Part shown: positions 9,035 through 17,871 of the stretch, piece after piece
Layout: each line of letters begins with the position of its first letter
Numbering within the stretch: position 1 is the first letter of the stretch
NCBI RefSeq assembly: GCF_002272745.1
Contig: NZ_NPBD01000014.1
Location: forward strand, 1-64,000
DNA length: 64,000 bases
Direction of reading: 5' to 3'
Source of the DNA: Terribacillus saccharophilus
GTDB lineage: Bacteria > Bacillota > Bacilli > Bacillales > Amphibacillaceae
Program-made: the position numbers and the translations under genes
The notes under the pieces: model-generated
Database searches by the model: none
What the model was told of the DNA's origin: nothing
The model's input: only the letters and a program-made list of their open reading frames with translations

Positions 9035-9069
9035 AAGACCCACAGCATAGAAGGCTGTGGGTCTTTCTT
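9035..9069. terminator. Terminator
   Basis: Twelve-pair stem AAGACCCACAGC / GCTGTGGGTCTT with a T-rich tail; it also faces the end of the converging cupin gene. Confidence 0.85.
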
Positions 9070-9082
9070 AATTTCTATATTG

Positions 9083-9562
9083 CTACTCTGCAGCCATGGC
9101 ATCCTGTTTGGTTCGATGAACTGTGCCATATGGATGTTCAGGCGGTGCATAAATAGTATAAAGCTTCAAAGGTGTACGACCGGCATTTATCACATTATGC
9201 CATGTTCCGGCAGGGACAAAGATGGCATAATCATCTTGGACATATTGCTGATATTGTAAGTTGTCTTTCCTAGGTCCCATTTGGACTAGTCCATGCCCGG
9301 ATTCAATGCGCAGGAACTGATCAACATTCGGATGCCTCTCCAAACCGATATCTTCTCCTGGTCGGATACTCATCAATGTCACTTGAAGATGTTTTCCTGT
9401 CCAGATAGCTGTCCGGAAGAATCGATTATTTTCTGTAGCTTGTTCGATGTCGACAACATGTGGTGAATTTCCGTGATCGTGTATTTGCTGCTGCCACTGA
9501 TAATTACGCCAATCGTTTGGACTTGGGTGCCAGTGATAGTGGGGCGGATTTCTATAATACAT
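9083..9562 (-). CDS. Cupin-domain protein
   Basis: 159 residues from an ATG at 9562 behind GGAGAAGAAAAA. A single beta-barrel cupin is shown by RHPNVDQFLRIESGHGLV and VPAGTWHNVINAG, which carry the usual metal-binding His residues. The N-terminus is rich in His, Tyr and Trp (PPHYHWHPSPNDW). Members act as dioxygenases, isomerases or binding proteins; the substrate cannot be told. Single gene between two terminators. Confidence 0.8.
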   Translation of the reverse strand: MYYRNPPHYHWHPSPNDWRNYQWQQQIHDHGNSPHVVDIEQATENNRFFRTAIWTGKHLQVTLMSIRPGEDIGLERHPNVDQFLRIESGHGLVQMGPRKDNLQYQQYVQDDYAIFVPAGTWHNVINAGRTPLKLYTIYAPPEHPYGTVHRTKQDAMAAE

Positions 9563-9642
9563 TTTTTCTTCTCCTTTGATGCAGTTATACCTTATTCTAT
9601 GCTGTTGCCTATTGCGCGTTCTTATTAGAAAAGCCAAATGAA

Positions 9643-9669
9643 AGAGTACAGGAGGTTATCCTGTACTCT
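9643..9669 (-). terminator. Terminator of the PL11 lyase gene
   Basis: Perfect eleven-pair stem AGAGTACAGGA / TCCTGTACTCT, followed by TTTC when read on the minus strand. Confidence 0.75.
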
Positions 9670-9680
9670 TAAAACAGCAA

Positions 9681-11573
9681 TCATTTAGCTTTTATCACTT
9701 CAATTCTTGGCATCTCTGGCTGTTTCATATCATTTCCCAAGAAATAACTTGTGTGAGGCGGCTGGTTATAAGCAACATTCTGCCAAGCAACGCCTAAGCG
9801 GTAAACAGGATCGTGCATTAAGGTAGGGAGTTTTTCTTCGGTTATGTCTGTTGTCGTATAAAGGACGAGAGCGCTGCTGTCCTCTGTGCGCCAGATAGCT
9901 TCCTCACGCCAGTCACCGATTAAATCAGCCTGCAGGGCAGGATTTCCTTTTGTTCCATTGTTGGAGTAAGTTCCTTCGGCATCGAGTAATGTATCCAATT
10001 TTTCTGTTTCCGGGTTCCATTTTCCGATCAAGCCAGTACCAGTCTGGATGCTTTCATCAAAAGTATGATCAAGAATCTCACGAGTCAAGTCGCCGTCCCA
10101 CCAGATAGCAAAGTTGGCAGGAGGGATGTTTGTTGAGATCTGCTCACCAGAAGCAGCGTAAAGTCCGCCTGTCGGGCTGTTCCATGCGCCGTCAATTGCC
10201 CACATTTCAGCTCCTGGATAGCGAGGATCGATATCAGATGCGAGCCCACGTCCTACATCTATGTTTGTCGGGATCCCCCAAATTAGTTCTCCTGTACGGG
10301 CATCGCGGAACTCTAATCCTGCTTCATTTGGATATGATTCATGTACTTGGAATACCTCAAGCCCTGGTCTGCTTGGGTCTAAATCACTAAGATGCATCGC
10401 ATCACCGTGACCAAGACCAGTCGAATACAGCCCCGTCCCATCGTCGTCCAATGCCATCGCACCATAGATGATTTCATCTTTGCCGTCTTCATCCACGTCT
10501 CCGATACTCAAATTATGATTACCCTGCTGTGCATAAGCTTCATTTCCAGGTGTTTCGCTATTGAACATCCATTGCTTTTTCAGTTTGCCATCTTTATAGG
10601 TATACGCAGCAATTACTGTCTTTTCATAGTAGCCTCTTGCTTCAATGATACTCGGTGTTTTGCCATCCAGATAGGCGACTCCGGCAAGGAAGCGGTCGCC
10701 TCGGTTCCCATAGCAATCACCCCAATCGCAAATGTCGCCACGGGCTGGTTCATAGTCGACTGTTTGCTTGATTTTGCCCGTGTTGCCTTCGAATACAGTC
10801 AAATATTCCGGCCCTTCGAGTATATAGCCTGATGCATTGCGATGATCCGCGTCTGGATCGCCGATAACTTTTCCTTTTGAATCTTTTGTTCCGTCAGCTG
10901 TTTTGACGACAAGCTCAGATTTTCCGTTACCATCAAAATCATAAACGAGCATTTGTGTGTAATGGGCACCTGCGCGGATATTATGACCAAGATCTATTCG
11001 CCATTTATGTGTCCCATCCATTTCATAAGCATCGATTAAAACATTGCCAGTGTAGCCAGAACGGGAATTATCCTGTGCATTTGATGGGTCCCATTTCAGA
11101 ATGATCTCCCATTCTCCGTCACCATCCAGATCTCCGACGCTGGCATCATTGGCATTATAAGTATAGGACTTCCCATCTGGTGTTTTGCCATCAGCTGGCT
11201 TTTGGAGAGGGATATGCAGCTGATTGTTTTGCCATACTTTGATTTTATCCTGATCTACGCCTTTTCCGATTGCTTCTACACGATACACACTATTTGCAGT
11301 CCCATCCTTATCCAGGAAATTCGTGCTGTGTTTCACAGGTTTCCGAGTGATTTTCTTACCGTCGCGATATACATGAAAGGAGGTTTTTTTCGTATCGTTC
11401 CCGAGAAATCTCCAGCTTAAGAAAACGCCATCCTCTGTCTGGACAGCAACAGCGCCACGTTCCAAATATTCCATTTGTCTCTTAGGCAGTTTCTTGGCAT
11501 CAGCAGAGAAGGGGATTGCGAATGTCAGAAGAAAGACGAGCAGCAATAGCAGACATTTTTTCAATGTGATCAT
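9681..11573 (-). CDS. yesW: Secreted rhamnogalacturonan lyase, PL11 (YesW-like)
   Basis: 630 residues with a clear signal peptide (LLLLLVFLLTFAIPFSADA). An N-terminal beta domain (to about residue 120) precedes the eight-bladed propeller typical of PL11, with repeated Ca2+-binding Asp clusters (DLDGDGEWE, DFDGNGKSE, DVDEDGKDE). The family cleaves the rhamnose-galacturonate backbone of pectin rhamnogalacturonan I by beta-elimination. Because it carries a signal peptide, it resembles the endo-acting YesW rather than the cytoplasmic exo-enzyme YesX. A cre-like site lies 15 bases before the start. The GH78 rhamnosidase at 17872-21408 acts on the same polymer. Confidence 0.9.
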   Translation of the reverse strand: MITLKKCLLLLLVFLLTFAIPFSADAKKLPKRQMEYLERGAVAVQTEDGVFLSWRFLGNDTKKTSFHVYRDGKKITRKPVKHSTNFLDKDGTANSVYRVEAIGKGVDQDKIKVWQNNQLHIPLQKPADGKTPDGKSYTYNANDASVGDLDGDGEWEIILKWDPSNAQDNSRSGYTGNVLIDAYEMDGTHKWRIDLGHNIRAGAHYTQMLVYDFDGNGKSELVVKTADGTKDSKGKVIGDPDADHRNASGYILEGPEYLTVFEGNTGKIKQTVDYEPARGDICDWGDCYGNRGDRFLAGVAYLDGKTPSIIEARGYYEKTVIAAYTYKDGKLKKQWMFNSETPGNEAYAQQGNHNLSIGDVDEDGKDEIIYGAMALDDDGTGLYSTGLGHGDAMHLSDLDPSRPGLEVFQVHESYPNEAGLEFRDARTGELIWGIPTNIDVGRGLASDIDPRYPGAEMWAIDGAWNSPTGGLYAASGEQISTNIPPANFAIWWDGDLTREILDHTFDESIQTGTGLIGKWNPETEKLDTLLDAEGTYSNNGTKGNPALQADLIGDWREEAIWRTEDSSALVLYTTTDITEEKLPTLMHDPVYRLGVAWQNVAYNQPPHTSYFLGNDMKQPEMPRIEVIKAK

Positions 11574-11587
11574 TCCTCTCCTTTTAG

Positions 11588-11602
11588 TTGAAGCGCTTTC
11601 AT
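11588..11602 (-). promoter_or_regulatory. cre-like CcpA operator before the PL11 gene
   Basis: The core AAGCGCTT palindrome within ATGAAAGCGCTTCAA (minus strand) fits the palindromic cre consensus with about one mismatch. It sits between promoter and start codon, a common position for carbon catabolite repression. Confidence 0.6.
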
Positions 11603-11676
11603 TTTAATGCAGGAGAGAGGTTAATTCTTATTAGACAAGGCAGGGAATTCTCAAATATGGTTGTAAATATTTTTAA

Positions 11677-11702
11677 AAGCCATGCCTTTTCGGGCATGGC
11701 TT
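11677..11702 (-). terminator. Terminator of the M20/permease operon
   Basis: Ten-pair stem AAGCCATGCC / GGCATGGCTT, followed on the minus strand by TTTT. Confidence 0.8.
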
Positions 11703-11716
11703 CATTTATTAGATTG

Positions 11717-13069
11717 TTATTTAGAAGACCCTAATGTATGGATCACATGAGCTGTACAATTGATGCCATTCAGGAAATAATCTACATCAAGATTCTCGTT
11801 CGGCGAATGGTTATGCTGATCAAAGTTCGCATAAGGAACGATGATAGATGGTAAGCCTAGAATCCCTGTCCATACATAATCCGGAAGGGAGCCGCCCATA
11901 CTCGGCTGGATGAGCGGGTCTGTTTGGTATGCATTCTCGACTGCGCTAATGACTTTCTGAACAATCGGCAGCTCCGCTTTTGTGCGTGAGGGCTGCATGC
12001 TGCCCAAGTATGTAACCTCTACATCGGGGGCATAGGTTTGTACATGTTTTTGAATCTTTTCAAAGATATCGTTCGGATCCTGGTCGACGACGAGTCGGAT
12101 ATCCATTTTGAGCCGAGCTGTGGAAGGGATGATCGTTTTTGTTCCTTCTCCTGTATAGCCACTTTCCATACCGAAGATATTGAAAGTAGGCTCACCAGTC
12201 ATCTTCTGATAGTAGGATGGACCATCCATGGACAGAGCAGGGTAGCCAATTTTTTCCCCTAATGATTTTTTGTCAAAAGGAAGCTTTGTGAGCAGCTGTT
12301 CCTCGTAAGCTGTGAACGGTCGGATTGCATCATAGAAGCCCTCGATTTTGACATGACCATCAGCATCTCGCATTGTATGCATCAGCTCGATCAGTTTCCA
12401 GGCAGGGTTAGGAACGATATTTCCAGTGTTACCTGAATGGTTATCCCGATCTGCTCCTTTAGCATCGAATTGAATGGATAGCATCCCGCGTACACCAAGC
12501 AGTACGAGTGGGGAAGAGCTGTTATGGGACGGACCATCAGATGTATAAACAAGATCCGCCTGCAGCATATCTTTATGCTCCTCTACAAATGCTGCAAGAT
12601 TTGTACTGCCTTTTTCTTCTTCGCCTTCAAAGACGAATTTGATGTTGATCGGCAGCTCACCGACTGTATCTAAGTAGCTTTTGACGCCGAACAGCTGAGC
12701 CATCAGCTGACCTTTGTTATCACCCACACCACGGGCATAGATTTTGCCGTTACGGATTTGGGGCTCGAAGGGGGGAGATTCCCACGCATCGTAAGGCTCA
12801 GGAGGCTGTACATCGTAGTGCCCATAGATAAGCAAAGTGAAAGCTTCCGGATCCTTGATCAATTCTCCATATACGACAGGATGACCGGCCGTCGGAATGA
12901 TTTTTGTCTCTATTCCGAGTTCCTCCATCATTCCTTTCAATAGTCCAGCGCATTCTTCAATTCCGTCATTCTGCGTACTGATGCTTCGCTGACGCAGCAA
13001 GGTGAAGAGCTGGTCCAGGAAGTCTTGTTTATTTGTTTGTATATAATCTTTTAATGCAGATGAGTTCAT
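11717..13069 (-). CDS. M20 family dipeptidase/amidohydrolase
   Basis: 450 residues of the M20 (ArgE/DapE/carnosinase-like) family. The two-zinc active site shows as IYGHYDVQPPEPYDAW (His and the catalytic Asp), ARGVGDNKGQ (bridging Asp) and FEGEEEKGS (general base Glu). Length and the DVQP motif point to the dipeptidase branch that cleaves di- or tripeptides in the cytoplasm. It starts 18 bases after the permease gene, so the pair is probably one operon in which imported compound is hydrolysed. Confidence 0.85.
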   Translation of the reverse strand: MNSSALKDYIQTNKQDFLDQLFTLLRQRSISTQNDGIEECAGLLKGMMEELGIETKIIPTAGHPVVYGELIKDPEAFTLLIYGHYDVQPPEPYDAWESPPFEPQIRNGKIYARGVGDNKGQLMAQLFGVKSYLDTVGELPINIKFVFEGEEEKGSTNLAAFVEEHKDMLQADLVYTSDGPSHNSSSPLVLLGVRGMLSIQFDAKGADRDNHSGNTGNIVPNPAWKLIELMHTMRDADGHVKIEGFYDAIRPFTAYEEQLLTKLPFDKKSLGEKIGYPALSMDGPSYYQKMTGEPTFNIFGMESGYTGEGTKTIIPSTARLKMDIRLVVDQDPNDIFEKIQKHVQTYAPDVEVTYLGSMQPSRTKAELPIVQKVISAVENAYQTDPLIQPSMGGSLPDYVWTGILGLPSIIVPYANFDQHNHSPNENLDVDYFLNGINCTAHVIHTLGSSK

Positions 13070-13087
13070 ATAATTCTCCTTTATTTC

Positions 13088-14302
13088 TTAATTCAATGTT
13101 CCAATCAGAACTGTGGCGATCAGAATCGAACAAGTCGTCACTGTTGTGAAACCGCCCATAAGCATGGGTGTCACAATCTCATTCATGATGGCTTCTCGTT
13201 CTTCTTCTGTTTCTCCGACCTCGCGGCTGATTTCCTCACAGAGGATGTAGTCTGCAGGGAAACCGAAAAGTGCCGTCAATGCAACAGGCATGCCAAGATA
13301 CTTTCCGACCCCGAGCAGCTTGGAAGCTAACAGTCCTCCTATTGTTACACCTGCTGTTCCTAGCAAACATATCAAGAGAATTTCTGGAATATAGCTGGCC
13401 AAAGCAGCTGGTGTCACATCATCCATTGAAGAAATAACGATAAAGATGACAGCAATCATGGCAATTCCGGTTGCATTTGCTTTTTCCATTGTCTTGGCAG
13501 GATAGAAGCCGATATAGGCACCAATTACCCCGATGATCAAACAGAAGATGGTGTAGTTGACACCGGTGACAGCATCAAGAACAACAGCGATACCGCTGCC
13601 CAAATAAAGCTGAAGAATGAAAATAAGGGATGTCTGATATTTTTCCGGCAAAAGTAATTTGCGTTCGTTCTGGGCTTTGACTACTTTATTCGGTCGTTCT
13701 TCTCCAGCTTCCTCTTTTTCCAAAGCTGCACCGCTGTGTAGGCGAGCCTGTACTTGTTGTTTCACAACAAGGGCATGCCTTTTTAAGAAGAAGGAAGCAA
13801 GTGGGATGCCGAATAGCTTATGAATGCTCAGTACTAATGCTGGGATGATGACAAGGCTGGATAATCCTAACTCGGTCAGTTTTTCACTCGTAACGAGATA
13901 TGCTACAATTCCGCCGACGACCGGACCTGCACCAGCTACCGCAGTCTCATAATCAAAGAATATCGGAACAATTGCTAATACTAGTGCTACTGCAGTAAGG
14001 GAACCAATCAAAGCGATCAGGATAGGTTTCAGCTGTCCTTTGATCAAGGAGAAAGGAACAAGTGTACCAAGGTGGACGATGAATGGTGCAACAATCAGGG
14101 ATCCGAAAGCAGTAATGACTGAATCAGACATAAGTCCATTTGGGATAATTCCTGCCCAAAGAAGGCCAACGTATAGCAGCAAAGCTGCCAGCAGCATCGG
14201 AATACGTGCTTTCGTCCAAATGGAGATGAGTTCTCCTAAACCTAACACAGCAATCAATAAAAGGGTGATCATGACAGGGTTACTACTGATCTCACTCCAC
14301 AT
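13088..14302 (-). CDS. Polytopic membrane permease, probably DUF3100-like
   Basis: About 404 residues with roughly ten hydrophobic helices, split by a charged loop near residues 185-225 (LEKEEAGEERPNKVVKAQ). I think it belongs to a DUF3100-type group of putative transporters but cannot confirm this. The ATG at 14302 is seven bases from GGAGGAGG; the ATG six bases earlier abuts that site. Co-directional and tightly spaced with the downstream M20 dipeptidase, suggesting uptake or exchange of its substrate. Confidence 0.7.
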   Translation of the reverse strand: MWSEISSNPVMITLLLIAVLGLGELISIWTKARIPMLLAALLLYVGLLWAGIIPNGLMSDSVITAFGSLIVAPFIVHLGTLVPFSLIKGQLKPILIALIGSLTAVALVLAIVPIFFDYETAVAGAGPVVGGIVAYLVTSEKLTELGLSSLVIIPALVLSIHKLFGIPLASFFLKRHALVVKQQVQARLHSGAALEKEEAGEERPNKVVKAQNERKLLLPEKYQTSLIFILQLYLGSGIAVVLDAVTGVNYTIFCLIIGVIGAYIGFYPAKTMEKANATGIAMIAVIFIVISSMDDVTPAALASYIPEILLICLLGTAGVTIGGLLASKLLGVGKYLGMPVALTALFGFPADYILCEEISREVGETEEEREAIMNEIVTPMLMGGFTTVTTCSILIATVLIGTLN

Positions 14303-14460
14303 GTACATCCTCCTCCATTTTCTATGTAAGAATATTAATAAAAACTAAACCATATTCAGAAAATTGTCAACATACTAATCAATTAAAGCAGGAAATCTGC
14401 TAGGCTAAAAGTCTGGTTTTTTGTATAATAAGCTCATTCAATGGAGAAACGAGGAGAAGG

Positions 14461-15648
14461 ATGGGTATCTTACATGCCTTTACACTGCCGTCTGTCCCTA
14501 AGGAAAACAAGCAGAAGTTTAAGGAAGTTGTCTTAGAGGAGAATTGGAAAAGGACGAAACTGTTCGCTATCATCATAGTAATCTTTGACGCTATCTTGAT
14601 TGTGATGCAGCTCCCAGAAGGAATTGATTTATATGTAGGGCTGTATCTCGGACTATTTAGTGCAGCAGCAATCTACTTGCTTTGTATATACATAATGGAA
14701 AAAAAGAAGATATCAACCGGCTACAGAATGTTTATGATTCATTCCTTTGTCTTTCTGTTCCTGGCATGGGGGACAATGGTTACGCTGTTGGATCAGTTGC
14801 ATTACGGCCATGTCATGGCATTCGTGGTGAATTATATGTGTGTATCGACATTGTTTCTGTCAAATGGAAGGCATTATCTCCTGTTTGCTCTTCCAAACGT
14901 TATTTTTCTTTATGTTGGCTTGCCTTTTTACCAGCAGTCGGCCGATATGGTGTCTGGTCATTATACGAATCTTACAGTATTCATCTTCTTTTGCTGGTTG
15001 GCGTCACAGCTGCTGTACAAGGGGTTCGCTGTAAACTTTTACAATAAGCTCTTGCTGACAGAGACGAATGAGGAATTGGAAGCGCAGATTGCCCAAAATG
15101 AAGTGATGAACGCGCAACTGAAGAAACAAGCAATGCTGGATGAGCTGACGGGTGTACCAAATAGACGAGGCTTTCAGGATTATATCAATTCTGTAATGAC
15201 TGATGAGTCAAAGAGACGACTTTCTTTATTATTGCTGGATGTGGATGCATTCAAAAGCTATAACGATCATTATGGGCATTTGCGAGGAGATGAGGTACTG
15301 CGTCTTGTGGCACAAAGTATCTATCAGACCACAATGATTCCTACAGCTGGCTGGGCCAGGTATGGAGGAGAAGAATTTGTGCTTGCTGTTTTTGATCAGC
15401 CGTCTGAGAAATTGGACGAACTGGCCGAGGCAATTCGACAGGCGGTGCAGGAGCTTCGTATTGTCCATGCCTTTTCACCGGTAGCAGATAGGGTGACTGT
15501 AAGTATTGGTATATATAGTGCTGCTATATCAGATGGTGTGCAGCTATCGTATTTCATTGGTCAAGCGGATGAAGCTCTTTACGAAGCGAAACGTTCCGGC
15601 CGCAATACTGTTATAAAAAGAGAAGAGCTAAGCGAATCATTCGCTTAG
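14461..15648 (+). CDS. Membrane-bound diguanylate cyclase (GGDEF)
   Basis: 395 residues. About six membrane helices (residues ~35-195) lead through a short coiled coil (NEELEAQIAQNEVMNAQLKK) to a GGDEF domain (residues ~220-390). The active-site signature is RYGGEEF, and metal-binding Asp residues occur in LLLLDVDAFKSYND. It should make cyclic di-GMP from two GTP, controlled by an unknown membrane signal. No EAL domain is present. Its last codons overlap the tail of the converging LysR gene by 12 bases. Confidence 0.88.
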   Translation: MGILHAFTLPSVPKENKQKFKEVVLEENWKRTKLFAIIIVIFDAILIVMQLPEGIDLYVGLYLGLFSAAAIYLLCIYIMEKKKISTGYRMFMIHSFVFLFLAWGTMVTLLDQLHYGHVMAFVVNYMCVSTLFLSNGRHYLLFALPNVIFLYVGLPFYQQSADMVSGHYTNLTVFIFFCWLASQLLYKGFAVNFYNKLLLTETNEELEAQIAQNEVMNAQLKKQAMLDELTGVPNRRGFQDYINSVMTDESKRRLSLLLLDVDAFKSYNDHYGHLRGDEVLRLVAQSIYQTTMIPTAGWARYGGEEFVLAVFDQPSEKLDELAEAIRQAVQELRIVHAFSPVADRVTVSIGIYSAAISDGVQLSYFIGQADEALYEAKRSGRNTVIKREELSESFA

Positions 15649-15651
15649 CTC
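15625..15651. terminator. Bidirectional terminator
   Basis: Twelve-pair stem GAGCTAAGCGAA / TTCGCTTAGCTC lying inside the overlapping 3' ends of the cyclase and LysR genes. Confidence 0.8.
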
Positions 15652-16587
15652 ATTTTCCTTATACATGATTTGGGCGAACCGTTTCAATTCCTTTGTCAAA
15701 CCGTTAATAGGTTCCTGAAATTGGCTATTTTCTCGATATTCAAGTGCTACAGACGCCGTATAATTCAAATCGTCTATCGGAATGATGACAATATTGGACA
15801 TTCTCTGTTCACTAATATGATACAAGATCGATCGAGGCAGTACTGTAAATCCATGGCCGCTTTCTACAAAAGCAAGCATGTTCTGAACATCATCGACCAT
15901 CTGATAGTCTTTGGCCTGCAATAACCCTAAAAGGGAGCTGATTTTATCCAAGTTATTCGTCAATGCTGCGTGCTCGAAGACAATCAATTTCTTATCGAGT
16001 TTGATTGAATTAACGAGCTTGCCACCCAAAATTGGAACATCATCCTTATGACAAAGGAAAACTAACTCGTCCTGGAGCAGCTGCTCACAGAGGAACGGAG
16101 TCTTTGCTTTATTTTCATAATGGATAGAAAACTGGATGCTGCCATATTCCAAAAGCTTCTTCAGGACATTCGTTGGTCTTGTAATGAATTTGAATGGAAT
16201 GTGCGGGAAGTGTTCCTGCATGTAGGGGATGATAATGTGGTTGAATACCGGTGCAAGCCAAATGTTGATTCCAATCCGCAATTCATCCTTGCCTGCTGTA
16301 ATACTGCTTAGCAACTGATAGCTTATTTTGTTATCACCAGTAAGTGCAAACGATGCATCCTGCAGTTCCCCGAGAAGCTCAATCGCATAGGGAAGGAAAA
16401 AATAACCTTCTTCGGTCAGTTCGATCCCGTCCCAGCTCCGTTTCAATAAGACGAAGTCAAGTTCTTCCTCCAGTTTTCGTATTCGTGTACTCAATGTAGG
16501 TTGTGTAATATGTAAGGCTTTTGATGCTTTTGATATACTTTTATTGGAGACAACTGAAAGAAACGACTCCAATCCGTCAATGTTCAT
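15637..16587 (-). CDS. LysR-family transcriptional regulator
   Basis: 316 residues. N-terminal winged HTH with the family signature SKASKALHITQPTLSTRIRKLE (residues ~19-40). The C-terminal substrate-binding domain carries a typical hinge (ESGHGFTVLPRSIL). LysR proteins usually answer a small effector and often control a nearby or divergent gene. The pseudouridine synthase diverges here, but the M20-permease pair farther along the same strand is a more natural target. Effector unknown. Confidence 0.85.
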   Translation of the reverse strand: MNIDGLESFLSVVSNKSISKASKALHITQPTLSTRIRKLEEELDFVLLKRSWDGIELTEEGYFFLPYAIELLGELQDASFALTGDNKISYQLLSSITAGKDELRIGINIWLAPVFNHIIIPYMQEHFPHIPFKFITRPTNVLKKLLEYGSIQFSIHYENKAKTPFLCEQLLQDELVFLCHKDDVPILGGKLVNSIKLDKKLIVFEHAALTNNLDKISSLLGLLQAKDYQMVDDVQNMLAFVESGHGFTVLPRSILYHISEQRMSNIVIIPIDDLNYTASVALEYRENSQFQEPINGLTKELKRFAQIMYKENELSE

Positions 16588-16766
16588 TGTCCTTCACTCC
16601 TGCTGTTCTATACTGTTAATCTTATATTTTTTTGGGGAAAATGTATAGGAAACTGTATAAAATCCCTTTATCTTCAAGAGCAGTGCTTGTATTTCCAATC
16701 GAGAACAATTAAGATGAAAGGATGCACCCATGACGCCATAACGAATGGCATAGAAAGGATTTAATT

Positions 16767-17669
16767 ATGAAAAATAAACGTCCACGCTCTCGCGGGTTCC
16801 AGCCTGCGAAGCCGAAAGTATATAACGTAACAGAAGAAGAAGAGCTATTGTCTTTCCTTTTAAAGGTTGTAGGCAAAAGCCGTAACTCAGTGAAATCTAT
16901 CTTGGCCCGCGGTCAGGTTTCCATTGAAGGGCGTGTTTCCACGCAATTTAATGACAAACTGCTACCAGGACAAGAAGTAACTATCCGAACAGATACAGTA
17001 ACAGAAGCAGCACCCCTGCAGGGCATTACGATTATGTATGAAGATGATACCCTCATTGTAATCGAGAAGGATTCAGGGCTTTTGTCAATTGCTTCCAACA
17101 ATGAAAAAGAGAATACAGCTTACCGCCAGCTATCTGATTATGTAAAAGCGCAGCATAGTGATAATAAAATATTTGTCGTCCACCGACTTGACCGCGATAC
17201 ATCCGGTGTGATGGTATTCGCTAGATCAGAGAAAATTAAAAAGATAATGCAGGAATCGTGGCAAACAACGAAGGAACGAGCTTATGTTGCACTCGTTGAA
17301 GGCGACGTCTCCAAGTCAGAAGGAACCATTACCTCCTGGCTGAAGGAAACAAGTACACACAAGATGTATTCCAGTAAGTACGAGAACGACGGATTGAAGG
17401 CAGTGACGCACTACCAAGTACTTCAAGGGAACAAGGACTTTACGTTGATGGAAATCAGCCTGGAAACAGGACGAAAAAACCAAATTCGTGTCCACATGCA
17501 AGATATTGGGCATCCGATTGCAGGGGACAAAAAGTACGGAGCAGAAGATCGTTCCATCAAACGCCTTTGCCTGCATGCACGCAAGCTGAACTTCAAACAT
17601 CCTGTCAATGGCATGCCATTAAGATTTGTATCTGATATTCCAAAGCTATTTACATCTAAATCCAGATAA
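16767..17669 (+). CDS. RluA-family RNA pseudouridine synthase
   Basis: 300 residues. An N-terminal S4 RNA-binding domain (VGKSRNSVKSILARGQVSI, residues ~31-49) precedes a catalytic domain with the motif VVHRLDRDTSGVMVFARS, in which the Asp of RLDRDTSG is the nucleophile. It converts uridines in rRNA or tRNA to pseudouridine. The N-terminal 18 residues are very basic. Single gene with its own terminator; which RNA it modifies cannot be told. Confidence 0.88.
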   Translation: MKNKRPRSRGFQPAKPKVYNVTEEEELLSFLLKVVGKSRNSVKSILARGQVSIEGRVSTQFNDKLLPGQEVTIRTDTVTEAAPLQGITIMYEDDTLIVIEKDSGLLSIASNNEKENTAYRQLSDYVKAQHSDNKIFVVHRLDRDTSGVMVFARSEKIKKIMQESWQTTKERAYVALVEGDVSKSEGTITSWLKETSTHKMYSSKYENDGLKAVTHYQVLQGNKDFTLMEISLETGRKNQIRVHMQDIGHPIAGDKKYGAEDRSIKRLCLHARKLNFKHPVNGMPLRFVSDIPKLFTSKSR

Positions 17670-17674
17670 CTTGA

Positions 17675-17703
17675 AAAGCAGAGCAGATATGCTCTGCTTT
17701 TTT
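17675..17703 (+). terminator. Terminator
   Basis: Eleven-pair stem AAAGCAGAGCA / TGCTCTGCTTT followed by a T tract. Confidence 0.85.
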
Positions 17704-17842
17704 CTATAATAAAAATTTATGCCTATTGCTAGATATTTCCATATAAGAAGCTTGCTTCTTATGAAAATAGATGGATTTGGGATTGTCGAGCGTGAGTGGA
17801 CGAGAATGCTCCGTACATCAGCTAAGACGATAGCATGAAAAG

Positions 17843-17864
17843 AAGGCTCCCAATCGGGAGCCTT
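17843..17864 (-). terminator. Terminator of the rhamnosidase gene
   Basis: Nine-pair stem AAGGCTCCC / GGGAGCCTT, followed by TTCTTTTC on the minus strand. Confidence 0.75.
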
Positions 17865-17871
17865 CCGGTAG

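Noticed and set aside
8353..9150. 265-codon minus-strand frame opposite the aldehyde dehydrogenase
   Set aside because: It lies antisense to a clearly conserved gene, has odd composition (many Cys, Ile, His), no ribosome binding site and no family resemblance.
17744..17761. Small palindrome TAAGAAGC / GCTTCTTA
   Set aside because: Short stem in AT-rich DNA between two terminators; no role can be supported.
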